In this document: one piece after another, positions 48,648-57,357 of the stretch
Position numbering within the stretch: the first letter of the stretch is position 1
Layout: the number at the start of each line of letters is the position of its first letter
From: Pseudophaeobacter flagellatus
Lineage (GTDB): Bacteria > Pseudomonadota > Alphaproteobacteria > Rhodobacterales > Rhodobacteraceae
Direction: 5' to 3'
DNA: 64,000 nucleotides
Assembly: GCF_021228235.1 (NCBI RefSeq)
Contig: NZ_JAJQRG010000001.1
Coordinates: 186,001-250,000, forward strand
Notes under the pieces: generated by a model
The model's database searches: none
The model's input: only the letters and a program-made list of their open reading frames with translations
What the model was told of the DNA's origin: nothing
Made by a program: the position numbers and the translations under genes

Positions 48648-48688
48648 AAATATCCCGGGGGAGGCCGTAGGCCGGGGGCAGAGCCCCC
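48648..48688. repeat. REP-like extragenic repeat
   Basis: A GC-rich 41-base element beginning AAATATCCCGGGGG. It contains hairpins GGCC-GTA-GGCC (48663-48673) and GGGGGC-AGA-GCCCCC (48674-48688). From general knowledge this resembles a repeat frequent between genes in Rhodobacteraceae. It sits between pntB and the DUF3422 gene. A related core occurs at 20294-20342. Confidence 0.6.
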
Positions 48689-48825
48689 TCAAATGACAGC
48701 TGGTTTCCTGTGGTGACGGGTGCGCTGTATACCATTGTACCCCGGTAACATATTGAAATAAAAGAATTCTGTACAGGTTCTTTCGCGGTCGCTATGGTCT
48801 CGGCAGTTAATGGAGACCCCGTTTC

Positions 48826-50106
48826 ATGCCCCCGATCCAAGACCACCCACTGCGCTATGAACTGGCGAATGAGTTGCACGCGCGTCCCTTTCCGGCGATG
48901 CAAAGTCCCAGCACGGTGATCTACCTTGCGGTAAAGCAGCCGCGTCAGGCGGTGCACCGGGATCGTGGGCTTGATATGGCGCATCTGACGGCGTTGCTAG
49001 ATCGGCACGGTGCGGCGCATCCAAAGCCGGGTGCCACCCATCATTCCGCACAGCTGGGGCGCCATGCGCTGAAGTGGGAACAGCACACCGAATTCGTCAG
49101 CTATACACTCTATGGCGATGGGGTCAGCGCCCGTGCCTTTGACCCGGCGGATTTTGATGTTTTTCCCAAGGACTGGCTAGAACAGCTACCGGGGCAGCGG
49201 GTGACCTCGCTGATGATCCGGGTGTTGCCCCGGCCGCAGGATAGCGAAATCAAGACCGCCCTGCAGGATTGGTTCGTACCCGAGAGCCTGGCCGTGGCCG
49301 AGGTGCTGGAAGACAGCGCGGTGATCGCGGGTGATTTTCGCATTGATCCGGCTGGACATATGCGGTTTGCGCTTTTTGCCAATGGCACGACGGGGGCACA
49401 GCGCATCGGCCGTCTGGTGCAGCGTGTCTGCGAGATAGAAACCTACCGGGCGATGTCGATGCTGGGGTTTTCCCGTTCCCGTAGCCTTGCGCCGCCGATT
49501 GCGCGCTTGGATAGCAACCTCAGCGGCATGATGGCTGAGATGGCTTCTGACACTGCACCACCGGAACAGACGCTGACGCAGCTCTTGACGGTTTCGGCAG
49601 AATTGGAAGCGATGGCGGCACAGTGTGAATTTCGCTTCGGGGCCACGGGTGCCTATGAGGCGCTGGTCAATCAACGCATCGGCCTGTTGCGAGAGCAGCG
49701 CCATGGCGGGTTTCAGCTTTTTGCAGAGTTCATGCTGCGCCGCTACGAGCCTGCCATGCGTACGGTGAAATCCACCGAGAAGCGCATCGCCAGGCTGGCA
49801 GATAGGGCCCGTCGCGGAGGCGAGTTGCTGCGGACTCGGGTCGATGTAGAGCGCAGCGGCCAGAATCAGGCGCTGTTGGCCAGCATGGATCGGCGCGCCG
49901 ATCAGGCGCTCCAGCTGCAACATACGGTCGAAGGGCTCTCGGTGGTGGCGATCAGCTACTATGCGGTCTCGCTGGCGGCCTATCTGGCCTATCCCCTTGC
50001 CCTGGCGCTGGGGCTGAGCAAGGGGATGATGACAGCTATGATCACGCTGCCTGTTGTGGGCCTGGTGTGGCTTGGGGTGCGGCGGGTGAAGAAGCGGCTT
50101 CACTAG
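48826..50106 (+). CDS. DUF3422 family membrane-anchored protein
   Basis: A 426-residue protein of the DUF3422 family, known from proteobacteria and without established function. The family N-terminus HPLRYELANELHARPF is intact, and the central WEQHTEFVSYTLY segment and the coiled-coil region (about 275-360) follow. Two C-terminal membrane helices (about 370-387 and 398-417) anchor it. ATG 48826 follows TGGAGACC. The last 65 bases overlap, tail to tail, the yeeE-like gene on the other strand. Confidence 0.88.
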   Translation: MPPIQDHPLRYELANELHARPFPAMQSPSTVIYLAVKQPRQAVHRDRGLDMAHLTALLDRHGAAHPKPGATHHSAQLGRHALKWEQHTEFVSYTLYGDGVSARAFDPADFDVFPKDWLEQLPGQRVTSLMIRVLPRPQDSEIKTALQDWFVPESLAVAEVLEDSAVIAGDFRIDPAGHMRFALFANGTTGAQRIGRLVQRVCEIETYRAMSMLGFSRSRSLAPPIARLDSNLSGMMAEMASDTAPPEQTLTQLLTVSAELEAMAAQCEFRFGATGAYEALVNQRIGLLREQRHGGFQLFAEFMLRRYEPAMRTVKSTEKRIARLADRARRGGELLRTRVDVERSGQNQALLASMDRRADQALQLQHTVEGLSVVAISYYAVSLAAYLAYPLALALGLSKGMMTAMITLPVVGLVWLGVRRVKKRLH

Positions 50107-51142
50107 AATCATCGGCGCGCTGCGCCTTTTGCAGCAGATGGTGGCTGGTGACGCCGCCCAGGGCAATGGCACCCAGGGCCATCGGCGCGGCGAGGCCAAG
50201 GGTGGAAATCCCAGCCAACCCGGCCCCAAGGGTGCAGCCCCCCGCCAGAACCCCGCCAAAGCCCATCAGTACGGCCCCCAGCAGGTAGCGCAGGGTCTGG
50301 TGCGGGCTGTCAAAGCTTTGCCAGGTGAAATCCCCCCGCAGCAAAGCGACGAGCAGGGCACCGATCAGCACACCGCCCACCAGGCCGGGGCCAAAGCTCG
50401 CAGGCACGGCACTTGCGGCGACCGTGTAGAGCAGGGCTTCGGACATTGGCGCGGTGAAAGACAGGCTCTCCATCGGGATCGGGTCGAATTCATCATAGAG
50501 CAAAAAGCCGGTTGTGACCCAGGCCAGAGGCACCAGCGCACCTATCATGGCCCCACCGAGGAGGGCGAGGCTAGAGTTTTGCGATCGCAGCGCCAGCCAG
50601 AGCGTCGGCAGGGCGATAAGGGCGCTCCACAACAGCGCACCGCCGGGCAGGGAGGCTAGGCTCGCATAGTCGCCCAGCTGCAGGGTCACCCCGCCCAGGC
50701 CTGTGCGCAGCGGTGCCAACACGCCCTTCAGCGTCGCATGGGCGGTGATGGCAAAGACGACAAGGCAAAGCAGGGCCCGCAGATTGCCAGTACCACTCAG
50801 CACGGTCAGGCGCGAAATGCAGCCGCGTGTCAGTACCATGCCCAGACCAAACATCACCCCGCCCAGAACGATGGCGACAATCGGCAGCTCTGCTGCCCAG
50901 AGCCGGTGATCGTCAAAGCTGATCCAGCCCTGTGCAACCGCCGCCTGGGTGCCTAGCACGGAAACCGCCAGTGCCAGTGCCCAGATCCCGGAAGCCTGGC
51001 GACGATCCTCGCCAACCAGGGCGCGACGAAAGCAAAACCGGGTCAGCTGTGCCAGGCCGCCAAAGCCTAGGCCAAGCAGAATGGCAAAATATACTGATAC
51101 CGCGCGCGGTCCGGTCTCTTCAAAGCCGAGGGTCTCGAACAT
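50042..51142 (-). CDS. YeeE/YedE family transporter (TsuA-like)
   Basis: A 366-residue membrane protein with about nine hydrophobic helices. YeeE/YedE proteins move thiosulfate or related sulfur compounds; TsuA uses conserved cysteines along the pore. Three cysteines in matching motifs are seen: TRFCFRRAL (about 41), TRGCISRLTVLSGTGNLRAL (about 105-125) and AGGCTLGAGLAGISTLG (about 320-336). The ATG at 51142 follows GGGAGAG; a 31-codon extension upstream was rejected. No TusA-like gene is adjacent, which is often the case elsewhere. Its 3' end overlaps the DUF3422 gene. Confidence 0.88.
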   Translation of the reverse strand: MFETLGFEETGPRAVSVYFAILLGLGFGGLAQLTRFCFRRALVGEDRRQASGIWALALAVSVLGTQAAVAQGWISFDDHRLWAAELPIVAIVLGGVMFGLGMVLTRGCISRLTVLSGTGNLRALLCLVVFAITAHATLKGVLAPLRTGLGGVTLQLGDYASLASLPGGALLWSALIALPTLWLALRSQNSSLALLGGAMIGALVPLAWVTTGFLLYDEFDPIPMESLSFTAPMSEALLYTVAASAVPASFGPGLVGGVLIGALLVALLRGDFTWQSFDSPHQTLRYLLGAVLMGFGGVLAGGCTLGAGLAGISTLGLAAPMALGAIALGGVTSHHLLQKAQRADDSSEAASSPAAPQATPGPQQAA

Positions 51143-51307
51143 GGGTCTCTCCCGATAGTGTGGAGCTGAACTGGAATGATTTTCCGAAATGAGGCCAAAT
51201 GCGCCCCAGGACAAGGGGGACAGCGGCGCATTCATCAGAATAGGCAGGAGAGACGTTCTGTTAATGGTGATTTCGGCAGGACCCTGTCCCGCAAAGTCCG
51301 GCGCGAT

Positions 51308-51351
51308 AAAATAAATATCGGCCGCCCCAGGGGACGGCCGATATTTATTTT
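51308..51351 (-). terminator. Strong bidirectional terminator after the ABC permease operon
   Basis: AAAATAAATATCGGCCG (51308-51324) and its exact complement (51335-51351) form a 17-base-pair stem, longer than usual. It ends in AT-rich arms giving T-runs on both strands. It lies 57 bases beyond the permease stop. Confidence 0.85.
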
Positions 51352-51407
51352 CTTATTTGAATATGTCTCAGCGATTGCTGCCGCAAAGGCCTTGCTGCCC
51401 GCCGATC

Positions 51408-52319
51408 TTAGCGGCCGCGAATCCGTGGATCCAGCGCGTCACGCAGCCCGTCGCCTAGGTAGTTCACGCTCAGCACTGTCAGCGAAATCGCGATGCCGGG
51501 CCAGAACACCCGCTCGGGATGCTGTTGCAGATAGTCGGTGGCATCAAACAGCAGCCGTCCCCAGGTCGGGAAATCCGGTGGAAAGCCAAGGCCCAGGAAC
51601 GAAAGCGAGCTTTCAGTGATGATCGCGGTGGCGATGCCCAGGGTGGCCGAGACCATGATGGGTGACAACACATTGGGCAGGATATGCCGGGTGATCAGCT
51701 TGTTGTCTGCGGTGCCGATGGAGCGGGCCGCCAGCACGAACTCACGTTCCTTGATGGCCAGCACATCGCCGCGCACGATTCGCGCAGTGGGCATCCAGGA
51801 GGTGATGCCAATGGCGCAGACGATCAGGATGAAAATGCCCTGCTCAGGCCCAAAGGCCGCATTCAGTGGCTCTCGGAACAAAAGCATCATCACCAGCAGC
51901 AGCGGCAGGAGGGGCAGCGCCAGAAACAGATCGGTGAGCCGCATCAAAGGCCCATCAAGCCGTTTGAAAAAGCCCGCGACAACGCCGATGAAGGAGCCGA
52001 GAAACAACGCCAGCATCATCGCCGTCAGCCCAACAGAGACCGAGGTAGAGCCCCCGGCCATCATCCGCGCCAGCATATCGCGGCCTAGCTGGTCGGTGCC
52101 AAAGGGATGCGCCCAGCTGGGCCCCTGGTTGCGCGCCCGGATGTCGATATGGGTTGCGTCGATATCCCAGAAGAACGGCCCCAGATAAACCGTGGCGACG
52201 ATCAGCAGGAACAAAATCCCGCCCATCAGGGCGCCGCGGTGCGATTTGAACTGGTCCCAGACATCCAGCCACTGGCTGCGCGGTGGTTTGCTGGGGATCG
52301 GATTGCTCAGCTCAGTCAT
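51408..52319 (-). CDS. ABC peptide-type transporter permease (DppC/OppC family)
   Basis: A 303-residue inner-membrane permease with six helices. An N-terminal hydrophobic segment (about 31-50), the DppC-type sequence HPFGTDQLGRDMLARMMAGG (about 90-108), and the EAA loop EFVLAARSIGTADNKLITRHILPN (about 196-219) identify it. It pairs with the DppB-like permease, whose gene end it overlaps by eight bases. It belongs to the peptide/nickel/opine importer family (PepT); the solute is probably a peptide or peptide-like compound, as inferred from M20 neighbours. Confidence 0.94.
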   Translation of the reverse strand: MTELSNPIPSKPPRSQWLDVWDQFKSHRGALMGGILFLLIVATVYLGPFFWDIDATHIDIRARNQGPSWAHPFGTDQLGRDMLARMMAGGSTSVSVGLTAMMLALFLGSFIGVVAGFFKRLDGPLMRLTDLFLALPLLPLLLVMMLLFREPLNAAFGPEQGIFILIVCAIGITSWMPTARIVRGDVLAIKEREFVLAARSIGTADNKLITRHILPNVLSPIMVSATLGIATAIITESSLSFLGLGFPPDFPTWGRLLFDATDYLQQHPERVFWPGIAISLTVLSVNYLGDGLRDALDPRIRGR

Positions 52320-53319
52320 AGCGGATCCTCGGGTCTAGAATGCCATAGAGCACATCAGCGATCAGGTTGAACAGCACGATGAGCACGGCAAAGATAAAGG
52401 TAAGCGTCTGCACCATCGGCAGGTCATTGGCCTGGATCGCACCAATCAGCAGCTGGCCGATGCCATTCACCTTGAACACCTGTTCGGTGATGATGGCGCC
52501 GCCAAAGATCGCCGGGATGCCCAGGGCAATCACCGTGACCACCGGGATCATCGAATTGCGCAGCACATGCACCATGACCACGACATATTCGCTCAGCCCC
52601 TTGGCGCGGGCGGTGCGCACATAGTCTTGGTTCAGGTTGTCCAGCATCGAGGCCCGCATAAAGCGGCTGAGCTGGGCAGTGATCTGCAGCGCCAGCACCA
52701 TGACCGGCATGATCATCTGTTGCAGTTGATAGACAAAACTGTCCCAGCTATTCACCACATGTGTGGTGTCATAGATCGAAGGGAACCAGCCCAGTTGCAC
52801 CGAAAAGATCACGATGACCAGCACACCCGAAAAGAAGGGCGGTACCGAAAAGCCAACCATTGATATGAAGGTCCCCAGCTGATCGAACCAGCTATACTGG
52901 CGATAGGCCGAATAGATGCCAATGGGCAGGGCGATGAAGATGGCGACCACATAGGCGGTGCCGACAACCCATAGGGTCTGTGGCATCCGCTGGATTACGA
53001 TGTCCATCACTGGCGAACGGGTCTGCCAGGAAATCACCCGCAGATCCCCCTGCGAGAAGGTGGTGCCAAAATAGTGGTCAATCATCACCTGGGGTTCGAT
53101 CCAGAAGAATTGCACCAGCCATTTCCAGAACCGGATCGGGGCGGGTTGGCCAAGGCCCAGGGCCTCGCGCATTTTTTCTTTGACTTCGGGGGGAACTGTG
53201 AGAGGAACCTGCGCCATGGGGTCGCCAGGGGCGAGTTCGAGCAGCAGGAAAATCACGAGACTGATGAACAGCAATGTCGGAATCGACAGGACCAGTCGCC
53301 TGATTGTAAAGGTCAGCAT
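52312..53319 (-). CDS. ABC peptide-type transporter permease (DppB/OppB family)
   Basis: A 335-residue permease with six membrane helices. An N-terminal FTIRRLVLSIPTLLFISLVIF helix and the DppB EAA-like loop QDYVRTARAKGLSEYVVVMVHVLRNSMIPVVT (about 225-256) with ITEQVFKVNGIGQL after it are clear. It is the second gene of the minus-strand operon (binding protein, DppB-like, DppC-like). A GC-rich hairpin separates it from the binding-protein gene. Confidence 0.94.
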   Translation of the reverse strand: MLTFTIRRLVLSIPTLLFISLVIFLLLELAPGDPMAQVPLTVPPEVKEKMREALGLGQPAPIRFWKWLVQFFWIEPQVMIDHYFGTTFSQGDLRVISWQTRSPVMDIVIQRMPQTLWVVGTAYVVAIFIALPIGIYSAYRQYSWFDQLGTFISMVGFSVPPFFSGVLVIVIFSVQLGWFPSIYDTTHVVNSWDSFVYQLQQMIMPVMVLALQITAQLSRFMRASMLDNLNQDYVRTARAKGLSEYVVVMVHVLRNSMIPVVTVIALGIPAIFGGAIITEQVFKVNGIGQLLIGAIQANDLPMVQTLTFIFAVLIVLFNLIADVLYGILDPRIRYD

Positions 53320-53434
53320 AGAGCGTGCGCCTTTTGCAATGTGTTATTGTTGATCCGGAAAGGGCGCGCAGCCCTTGGGGTGCGGCCTGTCCAGCGTGTC
53401 CGCGATAGAACGGAACGTGGCGCGGATGGCAAGA

Positions 53435-53458
53435 GGCCCCGATGAAATCACCGGGGCC
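53435..53458 (-). terminator. Hairpin between binding-protein and permease genes
   Basis: GGCCCCG (53435-53441) pairs with CGGGGCC (53452-53458) around a ten-base loop, just beyond the binding-protein stop. Such stems commonly give partial termination or 3' protection, so the binding protein is made in excess of the permeases. Confidence 0.6.
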
Positions 53459-53477
53459 CCGTTTCTACAAGATCCGC

Positions 53478-55178
53478 TTATTTGATGCGGTACCAGTCAG
53501 CGGCATTCCAAAGTTCGCTGTCCCAGACGTTGAGCTTAACGCCACCCAGGCTAGTGGCATGGGCCGAAAGACGACCACGGTGAACCAGTGGGATCATACC
53601 TCCGTTGGTTACAATGATGTCGTTTAGGCGCTTGGAGATTTCAGCACGTGCTTCGGCACCAGCTGTTTTTGCCAGCTCCGCATGCAGGGCGTCATACTCT
53701 TCATTGCAGAAACGCGAGATGTTCTCACCCTGCCACTGGCTTGCTGGCGAAGGTGCCTTGTCGCACAGACCGTTGGCCAGGTAGGACTGGGGGTCGGTAC
53801 CGTTGAAGGTATTGGCATACATTTCAACATCGGCATAGAACTTCTGGAAGGTGTCGGGCGAGCCGGGATCACCACCAAAGAACACGGAACCGCTGAGGTT
53901 ACGCAGCTCGGATTCGATACCAATTTCGCTCCACCACTGTTTGATCAGAGCCTGGAAATCCTGACGCACGGCATTGGTCGAGGTCTGGTACAGGATCTTC
54001 ATCGGAACACCCGATGGGGTTTCGCGGACGCCGTCACCATCGGTGTCTTTGTAGCCCGCTTCCTCCAGCATCGCGTTTGCGGCTGCAATGTCCTGCTTGT
54101 CGCAGGTCATGGTGTCAGAGTTCACAGCAGCAGGGGCCGGGACCCAGTTGCAGGTGACTTTACCCGCTTTGCCATAGCCGATTTCAACCAGCAAAGGACG
54201 GTCGATCGCCAGCGACATCGCGTTGTAAACGGCCGGGTCGCCCAAGAAGGGGTGCGGGCGGATCACCGAACGTTCATCAGGCCCAAGCGCCGGATCGGGG
54301 TTGGTGTTGTTCAGCATGATGCGTTCAACCAGCGGGCCAAAGCCAGCGACGGGCGTGCCCTTGCCGGCGGCTTCCATCCGGGCCACGACTTCGGGGGCCA
54401 GCTGCAGGTTCCAGGCATAGTCGAATTCGCCGGTTTCCATCACCGCACGACCAGCTGCGGTTGCATCACCGCCGCCTTTGAACAGGACCTTGGCAAAGGC
54501 AGGCTTGGCCGGGTCGCGGAAGTTGGGGTTGGCCGACAGGGTGATCACATCGTTGGGCTTGAATTCATCCACAACAAAGGGGCCGGTGCCCAGTGGCGCA
54601 AAGTTGGCCTCGGTGCATTCGGGGGCCTTGGCACCCATGCAATCCGCAAACTGAGCGGCCTGAATGATGGGGCTCTCGCCGCCAACAAAGGGGCCATAGG
54701 GAAAGGGCGTTGGCTGGGCAAAGGTGACCTTGACTGTCAGATCATCCAGCGCTTCAACCGAACTCACACCTTCGAATTTGGTGACCTGGGCGCAGCCACC
54801 TTCGGGATCCATGCAGTAGTCTGCGGTGAATTTCACGTCTTTCGAGGTGAATGGCGTGCCATCGGACCATTTAATGCCGGGGGAAATTTTCCAGGTGATG
54901 GTGGTCAGGTCTTCGCTGACGCCGCCATTTTCCACGGAGGGAACTTCGGATGCCAGGAAAGGCACCATTTCGCCAACTTCATTGTAGCGGGCCAGAGGTT
55001 CGATCACCAGCGAGGCGGCCTCGACGTCTTTGGTCCCACCGGACAGAAAGGGGTTCATGATCGAAGGGGCCTGCCAGTAAATAATATTTACTTGGCCATC
55101 GGCGCCACGCTCGGCAAAAGCTGCCGGAGCGACGGCTGCCGAAGCGATGGCACCCATCAAAAGGGTTTTGAGTTTCAT
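53478..55178 (-). CDS. ABC peptide-type substrate-binding protein (SBP family 5)
   Basis: A 566-residue periplasmic binding protein of the DppA/OppA family. The start MKLKTLLMGAIASAAVAPAAFA is a signal peptide (cleaved after about residue 22), and AAGGAGAG precedes the ATG at 55178. The cluster 5 motifs are seen: the LVIEPLARYNEVGEMVPFLASE segment, then TWKISPGIKWSDGTPFTSKDVKFTADY (about 115-141). It supplies the minus-strand permeases and is divergent from the fused ATPase gene. The ligand is unknown; the neighbouring deacylases suggest peptides or N-acyl compounds. Confidence 0.93.
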   Translation of the reverse strand: MKLKTLLMGAIASAAVAPAAFAERGADGQVNIIYWQAPSIMNPFLSGGTKDVEAASLVIEPLARYNEVGEMVPFLASEVPSVENGGVSEDLTTITWKISPGIKWSDGTPFTSKDVKFTADYCMDPEGGCAQVTKFEGVSSVEALDDLTVKVTFAQPTPFPYGPFVGGESPIIQAAQFADCMGAKAPECTEANFAPLGTGPFVVDEFKPNDVITLSANPNFRDPAKPAFAKVLFKGGGDATAAGRAVMETGEFDYAWNLQLAPEVVARMEAAGKGTPVAGFGPLVERIMLNNTNPDPALGPDERSVIRPHPFLGDPAVYNAMSLAIDRPLLVEIGYGKAGKVTCNWVPAPAAVNSDTMTCDKQDIAAANAMLEEAGYKDTDGDGVRETPSGVPMKILYQTSTNAVRQDFQALIKQWWSEIGIESELRNLSGSVFFGGDPGSPDTFQKFYADVEMYANTFNGTDPQSYLANGLCDKAPSPASQWQGENISRFCNEEYDALHAELAKTAGAEARAEISKRLNDIIVTNGGMIPLVHRGRLSAHATSLGGVKLNVWDSELWNAADWYRIK

Positions 55179-55532
55179 TACACTCTCCTTGTCGAACACG
55201 TTACGTGTCTTTTTGTGCCAGGCAACCAGGGCCTGGCTTGTTGCCGCAAAGCTGCGGATACGATGTCGCTCTACCTCATATTGCACGGAACAATTTGAAA
55301 AACAGTCGCTTTTCAAATCACGGGGTCTATGCTGACCCGTCAAGATGGGCAGATACTGGGCGTATCGAAACAGAGTTTGAGGAAAATGCAAGCCTTACCA
55401 GAGGATTTTTCCGGCAAGGCTTTCCATTCGAGATTATTAAAGGCAGATTTGACGACAGGACCAAGATCGACGTAGATTTCGGCCAGGCCCGAAACCGGGC
55501 CGCATAACATAATAAATACAGGGGGGCGCCAG
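55179..55532. promoter_or_regulatory. 354-base divergent promoter region of the ABC transporter
   Basis: No gene was found between the binding protein (minus) and the fused ATPase (plus). It contains a perfect nine-base inverted repeat ATTTGAAAA / TTTTCAAAT (55293-55301 and 55310-55318, eight-base spacer) and, closer to the binding-protein start, GGCAAC / GTTGCC arms (55221-55226 and 55240-55245) enclosing CCAGG-G-CCTGG. Both are candidate regulator sites or leader hairpins. Confidence 0.45.
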
Positions 55533-57353
55533 GTGCTTGATCAACCTATTGCGCAAATCAAAGGCCTGCGGGTTGAATTTCAAACCAAGGATGGCCCGGT
55601 TGTTGGCGTCGAGAATGTTTCCTTTGATGTGAACCCCGGAGAGACCGTCTGCGTCGTGGGCGAGTCGGGGTCGGGAAAATCCGTCTCCTCGCTGTCACTG
55701 ATGCGTCTGGTGGAATTTGGCGGCGGAGAGATCTCTAGCGGGGCGCTGATGTTTGATCGCCGCGACGGTGGCATGATGGATCTGGCCCAGGCCTCTAGTG
55801 AGGTGATGAAGGATATCCGGGGCAACGAAATCGGGATGATTTTTCAAGAGCCGATGACGGCGCTGAATCCGGTGTTCACCGTTGGTCGCCAGCTCACCGA
55901 AGGGCTGCGGGTGCACAAGAATATGTCACAACCCCAGGCCGAAGAACGCGCCCTGGAGTTGCTGCGCGAGGTTCGAATCCCCGAGCCAGAACGCCGCCTT
56001 AAGCAATATCCGCATGAATTGTCGGGCGGCATGCGCCAGCGCGTGGTGATCGCCATGGCCATGGCCTGCGAACCGCGCCTGCTGATCGCGGATGAGCCGA
56101 CAACCGCGCTGGATGTGACCATTCAGGCCGAGATCCTGGCGCTGATGGATCGGCTAAAACGTGACACCGGCACCGCTGTCATGTTCATTACCCATGACAT
56201 GGCCGTGGTGGCGCAGATGGCGGACCGCGTCGTCGTCATGTTCCGCGGCAACAAGGTCGAAGAGGGCACCGTCGAAGAGATCTTTGAAAACCCGCAGCAC
56301 GATTACACCAAGGCGCTTTTGGCAGCGGTGCCGAAGCTGGGGGAAATGCAGGGCAAGGCCTATCCTGAACCGATGAAGCTGATGGGCGTCGACAATCAGA
56401 AGATTGCCCCGATCAAGGGCACCGATGAGGTGCTGTTGAATGTTGAAAACCTGACCACGCGATTCGCTGTCAAAGGCGGCTTGCTGCGCCGGACCGTCGC
56501 AAATGTGCATGCGGTGGAAGATGTCTCTTTCAAGGTTTTCAAAGGACAGACCCTGTCGCTGGTGGGCGAATCGGGTTGCGGAAAATCCACGGCGGGGCGG
56601 TCGCTGTTGCGGCTGGTTGAACCGCTGTCGGGCAAGGTCGAGTTTGAGGGCCGCGATGTGCTGGGACTGAATCATTCGGAACTGCACAAGGCGCGGCTTG
56701 ATATGCAGATGATCTTTCAGGATCCCTTTGCCTCTCTCAACCCGCAGATGCAGTTGCTGGATCAGGTGGCAGAACCCCTGCGCAACTATGGCCTGGCCTC
56801 TGGATCCGAGCTGCAGGATAGGGTTGCTAATCTGTTTGACCGGGTACAGCTGCCGCGCAGTTTCATGCGTCGCTATCCGCATGAAATGTCGGGCGGTCAG
56901 CGCCAGCGTATTGCCATTGCTCGCGCTCTGGCGCTGAATCCCAAACTCATTGTCGCCGATGAAGCCGTTTCGGCGCTGGATGTTTCTGTACAGGCGCAGG
57001 TGCTGAACCTGATGATGGAATTACAGGCGGATCTTGGCCTCTCCTTCCTGTTCATCAGCCATGACATGGCTGTGGTAGAGCGGGTCAGCCATCAGGTTGG
57101 GGTGATGTATCTGGGGCGTATCGTTGAACTGGGGCCACGGGCACGGGTGTTTGAAAACCCGCAGCATGCCTATACCCAGGCCTTGATGAAGGCGGTTCCC
57201 ATTGCTGACCCGCATCGCCGCAAGAGCGAAAAAGATCTGAATTTCAAACCCATCCCATCGCCGATTCACGGGCTGGACTATAAGCCCGAGCCTTCGCAGT
57301 ACCTGGAGGTCGAGCCAGGCCATTTTGTGCTGACCACCGATAGCGGGTACTGA
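55533..57353 (+). CDS. Fused dual-ATPase of peptide-type ABC transporter (DppD-DppF fusion)
   Basis: A 606-residue protein with two complete ABC domains, as in many alphaproteobacterial peptide importers. The first (1-260) has Walker A GESGSGKS at 43-50, signature LSGGMRQR near 162, and Walker [13 protein letters not shown]. The second (about 300-560) has [11 protein letters not shown] near 345, [15 protein letters not shown], and [11 protein letters not shown], the usual alanine replacing proline in this subgroup. The GTG start 55533 is the natural start after the long divergent promoter region. It should power the permeases on the opposite strand; argE-like follows four bases later. Confidence 0.95.
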   Translation: MLDQPIAQIKGLRVEFQTKDGPVVGVENVSFDVNPGETVCVVGESGSGKSVSSLSLMRLVEFGGGEISSGALMFDRRDGGMMDLAQASSEVMKDIRGNEIGMIFQEPMTALNPVFTVGRQLTEGLRVHKNMSQPQAEERALELLREVRIPEPERRLKQYPHELSGGMRQRVVIAMAMACEPRLLIADEPTTALDVTIQAEILALMDRLKRDTGTAVMFITHDMAVVAQMADRVVVMFRGNKVEEGTVEEIFENPQHDYTKALLAAVPKLGEMQGKAYPEPMKLMGVDNQKIAPIKGTDEVLLNVENLTTRFAVKGGLLRRTVANVHAVEDVSFKVFKGQTLSLVGESGCGKSTAGRSLLRLVEPLSGKVEFEGRDVLGLNHSELHKARLDMQMIFQDPFASLNPQMQLLDQVAEPLRNYGLASGSELQDRVANLFDRVQLPRSFMRRYPHEMSGGQRQRIAIARALALNPKLIVADEAVSALDVSVQAQVLNLMMELQADLGLSFLFISHDMAVVERVSHQVGVMYLGRIVELGPRARVFENPQHAYTQALMKAVPIADPHRRKSEKDLNFKPIPSPIHGLDYKPEPSQYLEVEPGHFVLTTDSGY

Positions 57354-57357
57354 GTGC

